A stretch of DNA of 64,000 nucleotides from Bacillota bacterium. Its GTDB lineage: Bacteria; Bacillota; Desulfotomaculia; Desulfotomaculales; Ammonificaceae. Location: assembly GCA_040755295.1 (NCBI GenBank), contig JBFMBK010000004.1, positions 1-64,000 of the forward strand. Reading direction: 5' to 3'. Position 1 is the stretch's first letter. The number at the start of each line of letters is the position of its first letter. The position numbers were made by a program, and so were the translations under genes. This document shows positions 34,976 through 42,962 of the stretch, in pieces. The notes below the pieces were generated by a model. The model ran no database searches. It was given only the letters and a program-made list of their open reading frames with translations, and was not told the origin of the DNA.

Positions 34976-35404
34976 ATGCAGACATTTGTAGCAAAGCCGG
35001 GTGAGTTTGAACGCAAGTGGTATGTTCTTGACGCTGCGGGGAAACCCCTCGGCAGGCTGGCGACCGAAGCGGCGCGGGTCCTGCGCGGGAAGCATAAACC
35101 CATTTTTACCCCGCATGTTGACACGGGTGATCACGTCATCGTGATAAACGCCGATAAGGTGGTTCTTACCGGCAACAAGCTTCAGAATAAGTTCTACGTC
35201 CGGCATTCCGGGTATCCGGGCGGCCTAAAGATGGTTAATTACGCAACGCTGATGAAAACAAAGCCGGAACTTGCGGTCCGCAAGGCGATAACGGGGATGC
35301 TTCCCCACAATCGACTGGGGAGCCGCATGGCTGAAAAGCTGAAGGTGTACCGGGGGCCTGAGCATCCGCACCAGGCACAGAAGCCGGAACCCTTTGTGTT
35401 TTGA
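34976..35404 (+). CDS. rplM: Large ribosomal subunit protein uL13
   Basis: 142 residues, full length. [78 protein letters not shown] and [15 protein letters not shown] are diagnostic. ATG with AAGGAGTTGG. Pairs with rpsI 64 bp downstream. Confidence 0.98.
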   Translation: MQTFVAKPGEFERKWYVLDAAGKPLGRLATEAARVLRGKHKPIFTPHVDTGDHVIVINADKVVLTGNKLQNKFYVRHSGYPGGLKMVNYATLMKTKPELAVRKAITGMLPHNRLGSRMAEKLKVYRGPEHPHQAQKPEPFVF

Positions 35405-35468
35405 AAATAACGGTATCGGGTGCGTATCAAACAGAGAGTTTCAAAGCGATCATTAAAGGAGGATTAAG

Positions 35469-35861
35469 GTGGCCGGGGTAAATTTTTACGGCACAGGAAG
35501 GCGAAAGAATGCGATTGCCCGGGTTTTTCTTTCGCCCGGTGAGGGCAGTTTCGCAATAAACGAACAGACGCTTGAAAATTACTTCGGGCGTCAGACGCTC
35601 GAGGTTTTGATCCGGCAGCCGCTTGAGATCACCGGGATGGCGGGGCGTTTCGACGTGAGGGCCAAAGTCTTCGGCGGCGGGCCCAGCGGCCAGGCCGGCG
35701 CGATGCGTTTGGGCATCGCCCGGGCTTTGATCCAGGCGGACCCGAATCTGCGCTCCGCCCTGAAGAAGGCCGGTTTCTTGACGCGCGACCCGCGGATGAA
35801 GGAACGGCGTAAATACGGGCTGAAAAAGGCCCGGCGGGCGCCGCAGTTCTCGAAGCGTTAG
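35469..35861 (+). CDS. rpsI: Small ribosomal subunit protein uS9
   Basis: 130 residues: [60 protein letters not shown], and the basic tail ending AFQ-type [12 protein letters not shown], which reaches the P-site tRNA. GTG start with AAAGGAGGAT. Last gene of the rplM-rpsI operon; an ACTATTC-type repeat end begins 3 nt after its stop. Confidence 0.98.
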   Translation: MAGVNFYGTGRRKNAIARVFLSPGEGSFAINEQTLENYFGRQTLEVLIRQPLEITGMAGRFDVRAKVFGGGPSGQAGAMRLGIARALIQADPNLRSALKKAGFLTRDPRMKERRKYGLKKARRAPQFSKR

Positions 35862-35896
35862 CGACTATTCGGGCATGGGTTTCGGGACCCAATTCA

Positions 35897-35998
35897 TCCA
35901 GCACTCAGCGGAGTAATTACACCCATTGATAGTAATGGTATCTATTAGCCGACTTGCACTCCGCGTATTAACGATGGATTTAACACCTGAGTGCTGGA
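35897..35998. mobile_element. MITE-like element, CCCAGCACTCAA family, copy 3
   Basis: 102 bp with perfect 12-bp ends TCCAGCACTCAG (35897-35908) and CTGAGTGCTGGA (35987-35998). Interior includes GTAATTACACCCATTGATAG. No coding capacity. It lies within the gene-free stretch 35862-36308, which starts with GACTATTCGGGCATGGGTTT, the terminus also seen at 39929. Confidence 0.75.
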
Positions 35999-36081
35999 AG
36001 TAGCCGGAATCCAGAATGTGCTTCGCAGTTGCTCACTTAAAATTAGGACCTGTAAGCTTGGAACTTAGAAGCAGTATTGTT

Positions 36082-36228
36082 AGCATACACGGAGCGCAAC
36101 GAGAAGTGATGCAGTGCAAGGAAGAACGTTGGAGACGAACCGGAGCGTACATAGAGGTACGTGAGGATTCGGCTCCAACGGGTTGACGCAGCAATGCGTT
36201 GATTATCGTTGTGCCCTACGAAAGAAGA
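36082..36228 (-). repeat. 145-bp repeat, short form, copy c (reversed)
   Basis: GAGCGCAACGAGAAGTGATG, GAGACGAACCGGAGCGTACA, AGGTACGTGAGGATTCGGCT, GCAGCAATGCGTTGATTATC: the reverse complement of the repeat at 15750-15895. Non-coding, before cwlD. Confidence 0.8.
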
Positions 36229-36308
36229 ACCATTTTCCGAGTAATAACCCCTTTTCCGAAAACGTACTGTTTTAACAACACCAATTAACGGAGGAAGGGG
36301 GGCGTTTT

Positions 36309-37061
36309 CTGAAAAGGTCGAGGATTGGTCCCGCGCTTAAGATTTTCATTTTGGGTGTCGGGGCATATTTTTTTGTGGCCGCAGCCGTGCGGACGTACAA
36401 CTTTACGGTGGTATCCGCCGAGCAGCGGGAAGTTGCGGCGCTGGCGCCCGTAATGATAGACAAACTGGTGGTGGTGGATGCCGGGCACGGCGGGCCTGAC
36501 CCGGGGGTTGTCAGGGGCGATGTCCGGGAGAAAGACATCACGCTCGCGGTGGCGCTCAGGCTGGCCGGATTCCTGGAGCAGGGCGGCGCCCGGGTTATGC
36601 TCACGCGGGATAAGGACAGCGACGTGGCGAAACCCGACACCGGCGAAGGTGAGACCTGGAAACGCAGGGACCTCAAGGCGCGGGTGGCGGTGGCCAACGA
36701 AAACGGCGCCGATGTTTTTGTCAGCGTACATGTGAACAGCTTCCAGGAGGACAACGAACACGGCGCGCAGACTTTTTCGCAACCCGGCTGCCCTGACGGT
36801 CGCCAACTGGCGGGGGCTATTCAATCCGAACTTCAAACACTGCTGAGGAACACGAACCGCGTTCAGAAGGAGTGTGATTATTTCACCGGCCGTACGACCA
36901 AGATGCCTTCGGTTGTTGTGGAAATCGGTTTCCTTACAAACCCGCGCGAATTTTCCCTTCTGCAGCAGCCTAACTATCAGAGCAAGGTGGCCTTTGCCAT
37001 CTACGCCGGTCTGGTGCGTTATTTTGCCGAGAAAGCGGGAGCGGTCCTTTCGTTACCGTAA
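36309..37061 (+). CDS. cwlD: N-acetylmuramoyl-L-alanine amidase CwlD
   Basis: About 250 residues; zinc amidase (Amidase_3) needed to make muramic-delta-lactam in spore cortex. Zinc ligands: His in VVVDAGHGGPDPGVV, Glu in DVREKDITLAVALRLA, His in FVSVHVNSFQ; catalytic Glu in SVVVEIGFLTNPREF. I choose CTG at 36309: GGAGGAAGGGGGG ends 6 nt before it and it gives the basic N-terminus LKRSRIGPALKIFILGVGAY in front of the signal-anchor helix. The first ATG/GTG/TTG in frame (TTG 36351) would fall inside that helix and has no ribosome site. CTG starts are rare, so this needs proof. Confidence 0.9.
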   Translation: MKRSRIGPALKIFILGVGAYFFVAAAVRTYNFTVVSAEQREVAALAPVMIDKLVVVDAGHGGPDPGVVRGDVREKDITLAVALRLAGFLEQGGARVMLTRDKDSDVAKPDTGEGETWKRRDLKARVAVANENGADVFVSVHVNSFQEDNEHGAQTFSQPGCPDGRQLAGAIQSELQTLLRNTNRVQKECDYFTGRTTKMPSVVVEIGFLTNPREFSLLQQPNYQSKVAFAIYAGLVRYFAEKAGAVLSLP

Positions 37062-37064
37062 CGG

Positions 37065-37193
37065 AGTAGACAGTAGATAGAATATATAATATAGAATATA
37101 GTTTTCATTCTATATTCAGACTTCTGACCGTTTTAGCCACTCAGAAAAAGCTATGCTGTATTCTGCCTTTCAACTTTGAACCTTGAACTTCTT
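37065..37193. repeat. Heptamer array between convergent cwlD and SDH-protease genes
   Basis: AGTAGACAGTAGATAGAATA and TATAATATAGAATATAG (37066-37100), TTCTATATTCAGACTTCTGA (37107-37127), and AACTTTGAACCTTGAACTTC (37171-37190). Could act as a two-way terminator. Confidence 0.7.
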
Positions 37194-38030
37194 CTAACGT
37201 TTGCCGTCCCGCTCCCGGCTGTACGGGAGCGGGATGTACTGCACCGAAGGACGGCGCTGGCCGGGCTGCGGGTACAGTTCCATCAGGGCGTAGATCTCCT
37301 TGGGCAGTTCGGTTTGAACGGGCAGTCCGAGGTTCCTGAGCTGTTCCGGGGTGATGGGATAATCGTGGGTAAAATGACCGCCGGTCAAGAAATGGGCAAT
37401 GGCCGCGGCCTTTTTTTCGTCTGCTTTGTCGAGCAGTATAAACTTGACGAAATCCTCGACCTGCCGGATCGCTTTCCGGGAGATATCTGCGAGAACCAGG
37501 GTGTTGTCGTCAACCTTATCCGCTCCCTTTTGGCGTACGGTCTCGAGGATTGAAGCAGCCGGGTAGTTCCCGAGCTGGGGGTCGACCGGTCCTAGGACGG
37601 CGTTGTCGTCCATCAGGATTTCGTCTGCGGCCAAAGAGATCATCGTCCCGCCGGACATGGCGTAGTGCGGGACAAAGACCGTCACCCGCGCGGGGTGTTT
37701 TGCCAGAGCGTTGGCGATCTGCTCCGCAGCCAGGACCAGCCCGCCGGGGGTATGCAGCAGGAGGTCGATCGGCATATCCGGCGGGGTGAAGCGGATGGCC
37801 CGCAGCACCTGCTCGGAGTCTTCAATGTTGATGTAACGGCTCAAGGGAAGGCCGAGGAAGCTCAGAAGCTCCTGGCGGTGAATCATGGTAATCACACGGG
37901 ATCCCCTTCTTTGCTCCAGGCTCCGGATAAGACGCAACCGCTGGATCTCCAGGCGTTGCTGCTTCAACATGGGCCAGAACGCCGAGATGATAATGATGGT
38001 CCAGATGATTTCGGTAAAAGAAATTGCCAT
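37194..38030 (-). CDS. Membrane-anchored SDH/ClpP-like serine protease
   Basis: 278 residues. One N-terminal membrane helix (FTEIIWTIIIISAFWPML), a charged linker (QQRLEIQRLRLIRSLEQRRG), then a crotonase/ClpP-like domain of the serine dehydrogenase proteinase (SDH_sah, SppA-related) family: DLLLHTPGGLVLAAEQIANA, and the nucleophile Ser126 in HYAMSGGTMISLAADEILMD with AVLGPVDPQLG. Likely a membrane-bound peptidase in protein or signal-peptide turnover; substrate unknown. Monocistronic, divergent from the YkgJ-like gene. Confidence 0.85.
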   Translation of the reverse strand: MAISFTEIIWTIIIISAFWPMLKQQRLEIQRLRLIRSLEQRRGSRVITMIHRQELLSFLGLPLSRYINIEDSEQVLRAIRFTPPDMPIDLLLHTPGGLVLAAEQIANALAKHPARVTVFVPHYAMSGGTMISLAADEILMDDNAVLGPVDPQLGNYPAASILETVRQKGADKVDDNTLVLADISRKAIRQVEDFVKFILLDKADEKKAAAIAHFLTGGHFTHDYPITPEQLRNLGLPVQTELPKEIYALMELYPQPGQRRPSVQYIPLPYSRERDGKR

Positions 38031-38179
38031 GACAGCGCTCCTTCTTGAGGAAACAGATTGGCTTGTATTATTTTATCCGGAGAAAAGGATTAAGCCGCGA
38101 AGAGGCGAAATGGTTCCGTAAATATTCTAACAGGTTTGCCTAAAAAACGCCAAGCCTGGCAAATAAGGAGCAGTGGATA

Positions 38180-38914
38180 ATGTTACCGGTCGGGGATGTA
38201 TATTCAGTCTTGATTTACGCGAAAAACAACGGTTATTTCACCGAACTCAACGATCTTTATGCCCAGATCCCGGAGCGGGAGTGCGGGGATTGCAGCGAGT
38301 GTTGCAAAGGCGCGCCGGCGGCGTTTTTTCTCGAGTACCTTAATGTGTATACCCACCTCCGGGAACGTTTACCGCAGGAGCAGTCGGTAATCGTCCGGCG
38401 GGCCATCGGCTTCTTTTTTCTCGAACTGGTGGAACCCGAGCAGAAATGTGCTTTCCACGGCGGGGAAAACGGTTGTCTTATCCGGCAGGTGCGCCCGCTC
38501 AGCTGTCGCACATTCGGCCTGTTAAACAAGGACGATTACGAGAATATGGAACAGAAACGGATTTCGCGATTAAAAGAAATCGCGGAGGGTTTCCGCACCA
38601 CCCACGGGATAGAGCTGCCCGACGCGCTTCTGGTTTCCCGCCCCTTTTGCGATAAAAGCCGTGGACCTGAGAGTATAGACCTCAGCACCGTCGAAGAGTG
38701 CCGGGTGCGTTTGACCTCCCTCGACAGCAGGATCGTATCGCCGGAATTGGTATTCAGCCAGAGGACTTACCTTCCCCTGCCGGCCCAGTTGGCGATGACG
38801 GTTCTCAACCCGGGAGTGCGCGGTAAGCGCGTGGAGATTATGCGGGAGTACCTCAAGGGATCACGGGAGCTGCTTGATAAATATACCAGGCGCGGCCACG
38901 GCTTTAAGTTCTAA
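38180..38914 (+). CDS. YkgJ-family Zn/Fe-cluster binding protein
   Basis: 244 residues. Cys35, Cys38, Cys41 and Cys42 in ERECGDCSECCKG, then KCAFHGGENGCLIRQVRPLS and CRTFGLLN: the CxxCxxCC...C...RPxxCR pattern of the YkgJ/UPF0153 (putative zinc- or iron-chelating) family. Exact role not known. ATG with AAGGAG upstream. Its TAA stop (38912-38914) is part of the left terminal repeat of the element at 38912-39087, so the end of the gene may have been set by that insertion. Confidence 0.85.
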   Translation: MLPVGDVYSVLIYAKNNGYFTELNDLYAQIPERECGDCSECCKGAPAAFFLEYLNVYTHLRERLPQEQSVIVRRAIGFFFLELVEPEQKCAFHGGENGCLIRQVRPLSCRTFGLLNKDDYENMEQKRISRLKEIAEGFRTTHGIELPDALLVSRPFCDKSRGPESIDLSTVEECRVRLTSLDSRIVSPELVFSQRTYLPLPAQLAMTVLNPGVRGKRVEIMREYLKGSRELLDKYTRRGHGFKF

Positions 38915-39087
38915 CTATTCAGGTATTCCGTAGGGCGTGGCGATAAGCTGCGCATAGCTTTGTCGGCGCTACCGGCCGGATGCTCACGTACGTTTCGAGT
39001 ACGCTCCGCTCCGTCCGGTGTCGACCTTCGCGCTCTGCTTGCTTCTCACCACGTTCCGTAATTGTAATGCGAAAGGGTGAATAGTTA
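38912..39087. mobile_element. TAACTATTCA-ended element containing the 145-bp repeat (copy d)
   Basis: Perfect 10-bp inverted ends TAACTATTCA (38912-38921) and TGAATAGTTA (39078-39087), 176 bp. Inside, 38928-39070 is the 145-bp repeat (GTAGGGCGTGGCGATAAGCT, GATGCTCACGTACGTTTCGA, CTTCTCACCACGTTCCGTAA). No coding capacity. Confidence 0.75.
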
Positions 39088-39101
39088 CAGTTTTAGGCAC
39101 C

Positions 39102-39824
39102 ATGGATATAACGAGTCTTTTTCTTACCGCTTTCATTGTCGCTCTGACGGGGGCGATGATGCCGGGGCCGCTTTTGACGGTGACGGTGGCCGAAAGTGTC
39201 CGACGGGGTTTCTGGGCGGGACCGCTTCTTATTATCGGCCACGGCGTACTGGAAGCCGGGTTGGTGGGAGCGCTTGCTCTGGGGCTCGGACCGGTTATAT
39301 CCCGCCCGAATGTGGTTGCCGTGATTGCGCTTGTCGGCGGCGGGTTTTTACTGTGGATGGGGGTAACAATAGTAAGGGATGTTCTGGCGGGACGCGCCAC
39401 CTTAACCCTCGAACCCACACGGAAGCGTGACGGTCCGGGCGGCACCCCGGCTGATCGCGCCGGCGCCGTCAATAAAATGGTTTTTACGGCCGGAGCAGGA
39501 CAGCTAACCGGAAGGGAAATGGGGCGTCTGGTCGGGCTCGGGGTAGCGGTCAGCTTTTCGAACCCGTACTGGAGCCTCTGGTGGGCTACGATCGGCATCA
39601 AGTATATAAGCGACGCGCTGCCTTTGGGCTTTACGGGACTGACTGTTTTTTATACCGGTCACATACTGGCCGATCTGGCGTGGTACGCCGCGGTGGCCGC
39701 GGCGATCATCGGAGGCAGGCGTGTTTTCAGTCCTGCGGGCTACCGGCTGGTTTTGGCTTTGGCCGGATTTTTTCTAATCGGGCTCGCGGGTTATTTCATC
39801 GTAAGCGGCTGGCGTTTCTGGTGA
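39102..39824 (+). CDS. LysE family amino acid exporter
   Basis: 240 residues, six membrane helices, of the LysE/RhtB translocator family that exports amino acids or related metabolites. ALTGAMMPGPLLTVTVAESV (with the conserved PGP), GVLEAGLVGALALGLGPVIS, SFSNPYWSLWWATIG and LVLALAGFFLIGLAGYFIVS. A hydrophilic loop of about 45 residues after helix 3 is longer than usual. Substrate cannot be inferred. No strong ribosome site before the ATG. Confidence 0.85.
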   Translation: MDITSLFLTAFIVALTGAMMPGPLLTVTVAESVRRGFWAGPLLIIGHGVLEAGLVGALALGLGPVISRPNVVAVIALVGGGFLLWMGVTIVRDVLAGRATLTLEPTRKRDGPGGTPADRAGAVNKMVFTAGAGQLTGREMGRLVGLGVAVSFSNPYWSLWWATIGIKYISDALPLGFTGLTVFYTGHILADLAWYAAVAAAIIGGRRVFSPAGYRLVLALAGFFLIGLAGYFIVSGWRFW

Positions 39825-39837
39825 TTTTCTTAGCGCC

Positions 39838-40196
39838 TTCGACGCCAAAATCTATAAAAAATGGCAAGAAAAATTAACCACAGAGACACAGAGCACGGAG
39901 GGGAAAGACAAAATTTCTTTGTTATTGCAACTATTTAGGCATGGGTTTCAATTCCGAATTCAGAAGTGGTCGGCGTCCCCGGAGGCTCGCGGCTGGCCCT
40001 TGCAGCTGTGAAACCAACCACGGTGGATTTCGGCCTTATAGAAGTCTAAAATGGCTGGGTGTATTGGGTATTTACCAACATTCTGACTTCTGGCTACTGG
40101 ATTCTGACCTGAATGAATACTTGTTATTTAGTCTTGACATTTCTTTTCTCTGTGAACTCCGTGCCTCTATGGTGAGAATATTTAGTTCCGGCTCTT
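39838..40196. repeat. CACAGAG-armed hairpin repeat split by an insertion
   Basis: Left arm AATTAACCACAGAGACACAG at 39873-39892 and right arm TTTCTCTGTGAACTCCGTGC with CTCTATGGTGAGAATATTTA at 40143-40190. Between them, at a TTGTTATT site, a 194-bp element is inserted. The uninterrupted form is at 24672-24795. The whole gene-free stretch 39825-40223 is explained by these two repeats. Confidence 0.8.
39927..40120. mobile_element. 194-bp element with 8-bp target duplication TTGTTATT
   Basis: Starts GCAACTATTTAGGCATGGGT and ends TGACCTGAATGAATAC; flanked by TTGTTATT at 39919-39926 and 40121-40128. The matching region at 24,726-24,745 has a single TTGTTATT, so this is a true insertion. No coding capacity; inner sequence includes heptamer arms (AATTCAGAAGTGGTCGG, ACATTCTGACTTCTGGCTAC). 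Confidence 0.75.
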
Positions 40197-40223
40197 CCGG
40201 TTAGGCTTTAAGGGGGCGAGAAT

Positions 40224-41603
40224 GTGCGTACCGGTAGTATAGTAATAGGCGGCATCGTTCCCCATCCGCCGATTATGGTTCCCGAGGTAGGCCGGGGCGA
40301 TGCCGGGGAGGTTCGCCGAACCCAAGAGGCGCTTCGCGAACTCGGAGGGATGATAAACCGGAGCGGCGCGGCGACGATGATCTTCATATCCCCGCATGGT
40401 CCGGTGCTCTGGGATGCCGTGGGTGTGGTCGCCACAAAGGAACTCCACGGGAATCTCGGCCGGTTCGGCGCTCCGGGCGTATCATTCGATCTCAGGACCG
40501 ACACGGTGCTGGTTGACGTTCTGCGGCAGGAATTGCTGCAAATCGGGGTTCCTGGTGTCGAGGCGGGTGAAGGGCAGGGTTACCGGTTGGACCATGGGGT
40601 GACCGCACCGCTTTACTGGCTGCGGGAAGGCGGCGTGAAACTGCCGGTGGTGGTCTGCGGGACGGCGCTCTTGGCGCTTCACCGGCTTTACGGCTTTGGG
40701 GTTGCGGTGCAACAGGCGGCGCTCAAATCGGGTAGGAAGGTAGCGGTTATCGCGAGCGGGGATCTTTCCCACCGGCTGTCTCCGGAAGCGCCGAACGGTT
40801 ACGATCCTTACGGCGAAGTCTTCGACCGGCGGATGCAGGAGATAATAGGGGCGGCGGATGTGCGGGCGCTGATGAAGCTTGACCCGGTGCTGGTCGAGCG
40901 AGCGGGAGAGTGCGGTTACAGGCCGATCATAATGCTGTTCGGCGCGTTGGAAGGGCTCAAGGTCAAGCCGGCGGTTTTGTCCTATGAGGGACCATTTGGT
41001 GTGGGGTACATGGTGGCGGGTCTGGTGCCGGAAGGCGAGGATGAGAACCGGCGCATTTACGAGGATCTGCTGAAAGAGGCCGAGGCGCGGCGCGCGAAGG
41101 AAGGTTTCCTGGTACGCCTGGCCCGGAAGGCGATACGCGCTTACCTAGAGGAAGGGGAGCGTGTCCAAGCCGAAACGGTGCCCCCCGAATTCAGCGGGCA
41201 GGCGGGGGTTTTCGTTTCCCTTAAGAAAGGCACCTTCCTGAGGGGCTGCATAGGTACGATCAGCCCGACGAGGTCAAACATCGTGGAAGAAGTGATTGAA
41301 AACGCAATCGGCGCGTCCACCCGCGACCCCCGGTTCGATCCGGTGAGAGCGTCGGAGATTGAAGACCTGAGTATTTCTGTTGACGTGCTCGGGCGGCCGG
41401 AACCTGTAAGCGGGCTGGACGAACTCGACCCGAAACGATACGGGGTGATTGTTTCCCGCCGTTTACGGAAAGGGCTGTTGCTGCCCGACCTGGAGGGGGT
41501 CGACACGCCGGATCGGCAGGTGGCTGTTGCCAGGCAGAAGGCCGGCATCGGGCCCGACGAGCCGGTGAAGTTGGAGCGGTTTGAAGTGAAAAGGTACTTT
41601 TAG
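40224..41603 (+). CDS. LigB-type dioxygenase fold fused to AMMECR1 domain (AmmeMemoRadiSam protein A/B)
   Basis: 459 residues. N-terminal half (about 1-270) is a LigB/Memo-like fold: GGIVPHPPIMVPEVG, MIFISPHGPVLWDAVG, RLDHGVTAPLYWLREGG, VAVIASGDLSHRL carry the metal-ligand type histidines. C-terminal half (about 285-459) is AMMECR1: GVFVSLKKGTFLRGCIGTIS, ENAIGASTRDPRFDPVRASE and LLPDLEGVDTPDRQVAVARQ. The radical SAM partner follows 86 bp downstream. GTG start. The three parts make up the AmmeMemoRadiSam system; the chemistry is not settled as far as I know. Confidence 0.9.
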   Translation: MRTGSIVIGGIVPHPPIMVPEVGRGDAGEVRRTQEALRELGGMINRSGAATMIFISPHGPVLWDAVGVVATKELHGNLGRFGAPGVSFDLRTDTVLVDVLRQELLQIGVPGVEAGEGQGYRLDHGVTAPLYWLREGGVKLPVVVCGTALLALHRLYGFGVAVQQAALKSGRKVAVIASGDLSHRLSPEAPNGYDPYGEVFDRRMQEIIGAADVRALMKLDPVLVERAGECGYRPIIMLFGALEGLKVKPAVLSYEGPFGVGYMVAGLVPEGEDENRRIYEDLLKEAEARRAKEGFLVRLARKAIRAYLEEGERVQAETVPPEFSGQAGVFVSLKKGTFLRGCIGTISPTRSNIVEEVIENAIGASTRDPRFDPVRASEIEDLSISVDVLGRPEPVSGLDELDPKRYGVIVSRRLRKGLLLPDLEGVDTPDRQVAVARQKAGIGPDEPVKLERFEVKRYF

Positions 41604-41670
41604 AAGCCAGAAGCCATGTCTTCCCCATTCTGAATTCTGACTACTGACTACTGAATTCTGACCCCAAAAG
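41604..41670. repeat. Short pyrimidine heptamer array
   Basis: AGAAGCCAGAAGCC (41603-41616), then TTCTGAATTCTGACTACTGA and CTACTGAATTCTGACC (41630-41663), between the AMMECR1 fusion and the radical SAM gene. Confidence 0.65.
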
Positions 41671-41689
41671 GAGCAGAATTAGCTAAAAA

Positions 41690-42697
41690 GTGCGCGAAGC
41701 TCTTTTTTATAAAAAACGCAAAGACAACACGGTCGTCTGCCGACTGTGCCCCAAGGCGTGCGTTATTAAGCAAGACCGGGCCGGATACTGCCGGGTGCGC
41801 GAGAACCGCGAGGGTGTTCTTTATACGCTTAATTACGGAAGATGCACCTCCTGTTCAGTCGACCCCATGGAGAAAAAACCGCTCTACCATTTCTACCCGG
41901 CGCACACGATATTATCTCTAGGGACCTTCGGCTGCAACCTTCACTGTTCCTTCTGCCAGAACTGGGAGATTGCCCACGGCTCGCCTCCCGCGGTCAGTCT
42001 TGAACCCGAACGGGTGGCGGCGATGGTTGGGGCTCAAGGGCCGCGCTGTACCGGTGTGGCCTATACTTACTCCGAACCGATGGTGTGGTACGAGTTTGTA
42101 AGGGATACCGCCCGGCTGGTAAGCGAGGCCGGTTATAAAAACGTTCTGGTGACCAACGGGATGGTGAACGAAAAGCCGCTGAAAGAGATACTTCCTTACA
42201 TTGATGCGTTGAACATCGATGTCAAAGCCTTCCGGGATGATTTCTACAAAAAGACCTGCGCCGGTCGGCTGCAACCGGTTAAGAAAACGGTGGCGTGGGC
42301 CCGGGAGAAATGTCACGTCGAGGTGACCACCCTCATTGTCACCGGTCTCAATGATTCGGAACAGGAACTGGGCGAGCTGGTAGAATGGTTGTCCGGGTTG
42401 GATCCGGACATGCCGCTTCATCTCTCACGTTACTTTCCCAACTTTGAAATGGACCGTCCGCCGACACCCCCGGACACCTTGCGCCGGGCGCTCCGGATAG
42501 CCCGTGAGCGTCTGAACTATGTTTATCTTGGGAACATTCAGGGTGAAGGCGCCGGTGATACCCTTTGTCCCGCCTGCGGTACGGTGGTTATTTCGCGCAC
42601 GGGATACACGGCTCGAAACCGCGCTTTCGAGGACGGTAAATGCGCCGTGTGCGGGAACCATATTCCGATAAAGGGAACGGTCTGGCGCGAAAAATAA
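41690..42697 (+). CDS. amrS: AmmeMemoRadiSam system radical SAM enzyme
   Basis: 335 residues. N-terminal Cys-rich part (VVCRLCPKACVIKQDRAGYC), radical SAM motif GTFGCNLHCSFCQNW with Cys82, Cys86 and Cys89 binding the 4Fe-4S/SAM cluster, then the AmrS-type core (YTYSEPMVWYEFVRDTARLV, LNIDVKAFRDDFYKK) and a C-terminal rubredoxin-like pair CPACG...CAVCGNHIP that may hold another metal. Related to pyruvate formate-lyase activating enzymes. GTG start with AAAGGAGC 17 nt upstream, weak. A terminator hairpin follows before argC. Confidence 0.92.
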   Translation: MREALFYKKRKDNTVVCRLCPKACVIKQDRAGYCRVRENREGVLYTLNYGRCTSCSVDPMEKKPLYHFYPAHTILSLGTFGCNLHCSFCQNWEIAHGSPPAVSLEPERVAAMVGAQGPRCTGVAYTYSEPMVWYEFVRDTARLVSEAGYKNVLVTNGMVNEKPLKEILPYIDALNIDVKAFRDDFYKKTCAGRLQPVKKTVAWAREKCHVEVTTLIVTGLNDSEQELGELVEWLSGLDPDMPLHLSRYFPNFEMDRPPTPPDTLRRALRIARERLNYVYLGNIQGEGAGDTLCPACGTVVISRTGYTARNRAFEDGKCAVCGNHIPIKGTVWREK

Positions 42698-42864
42698 TTA
42701 TTATAAGATAAAGGATTTATAGTTTAAAATTCATTTATTACATGGGTGCTTCCCTTAAAAACCGCGTGATATTTCCCGCGATTTAGTTTTATACAAGTAT
42801 TGCGTTATCAGACGGCAAAAGCCCTGATATCTTGAAATACGAGTATCTCCGGTTTTGTGAGAGG

Positions 42865-42910
42865 GACAGGGTTTATCTTAAAAAATATTTCCCTGTCTTG
42901 TTGTATTTTT
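42865..42910 (+). terminator. Terminator of the AMMECR1/radical SAM operon
   Basis: GACAGGG (42865-42871), 19-nt AT-rich loop, CCCTGTC (42891-42897), then TTGTTGTATTTTT. The T-rich tail overlaps the first ARG box, so the terminator and the argC promoter are packed together. 42698-42864 holds nothing else recognised. Confidence 0.7.
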
Positions 42911-42940
42911 ATGCAACCAGTTGTATAATTATTTATATAA
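42901..42940 (+). promoter_or_regulatory. argC promoter with two ARG boxes
   Basis: Near-palindrome TTGTATTTTTATGCAA (42901-42916) and, 20 bp later, TTGTATAATTATTTATA (42921-42937); spacing of about two helical turns and TTGYATWWWWATRCAA shape fit ArgR/AhrC operators. TTGTAT (42901-42906) and TATAAT (42924-42929) are 17 bp apart and form the promoter, covered by the boxes. Predicts repression by arginine. Confidence 0.7.
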
Positions 42941-42962
42941 TATGTCGATACGGGTGATTTAA

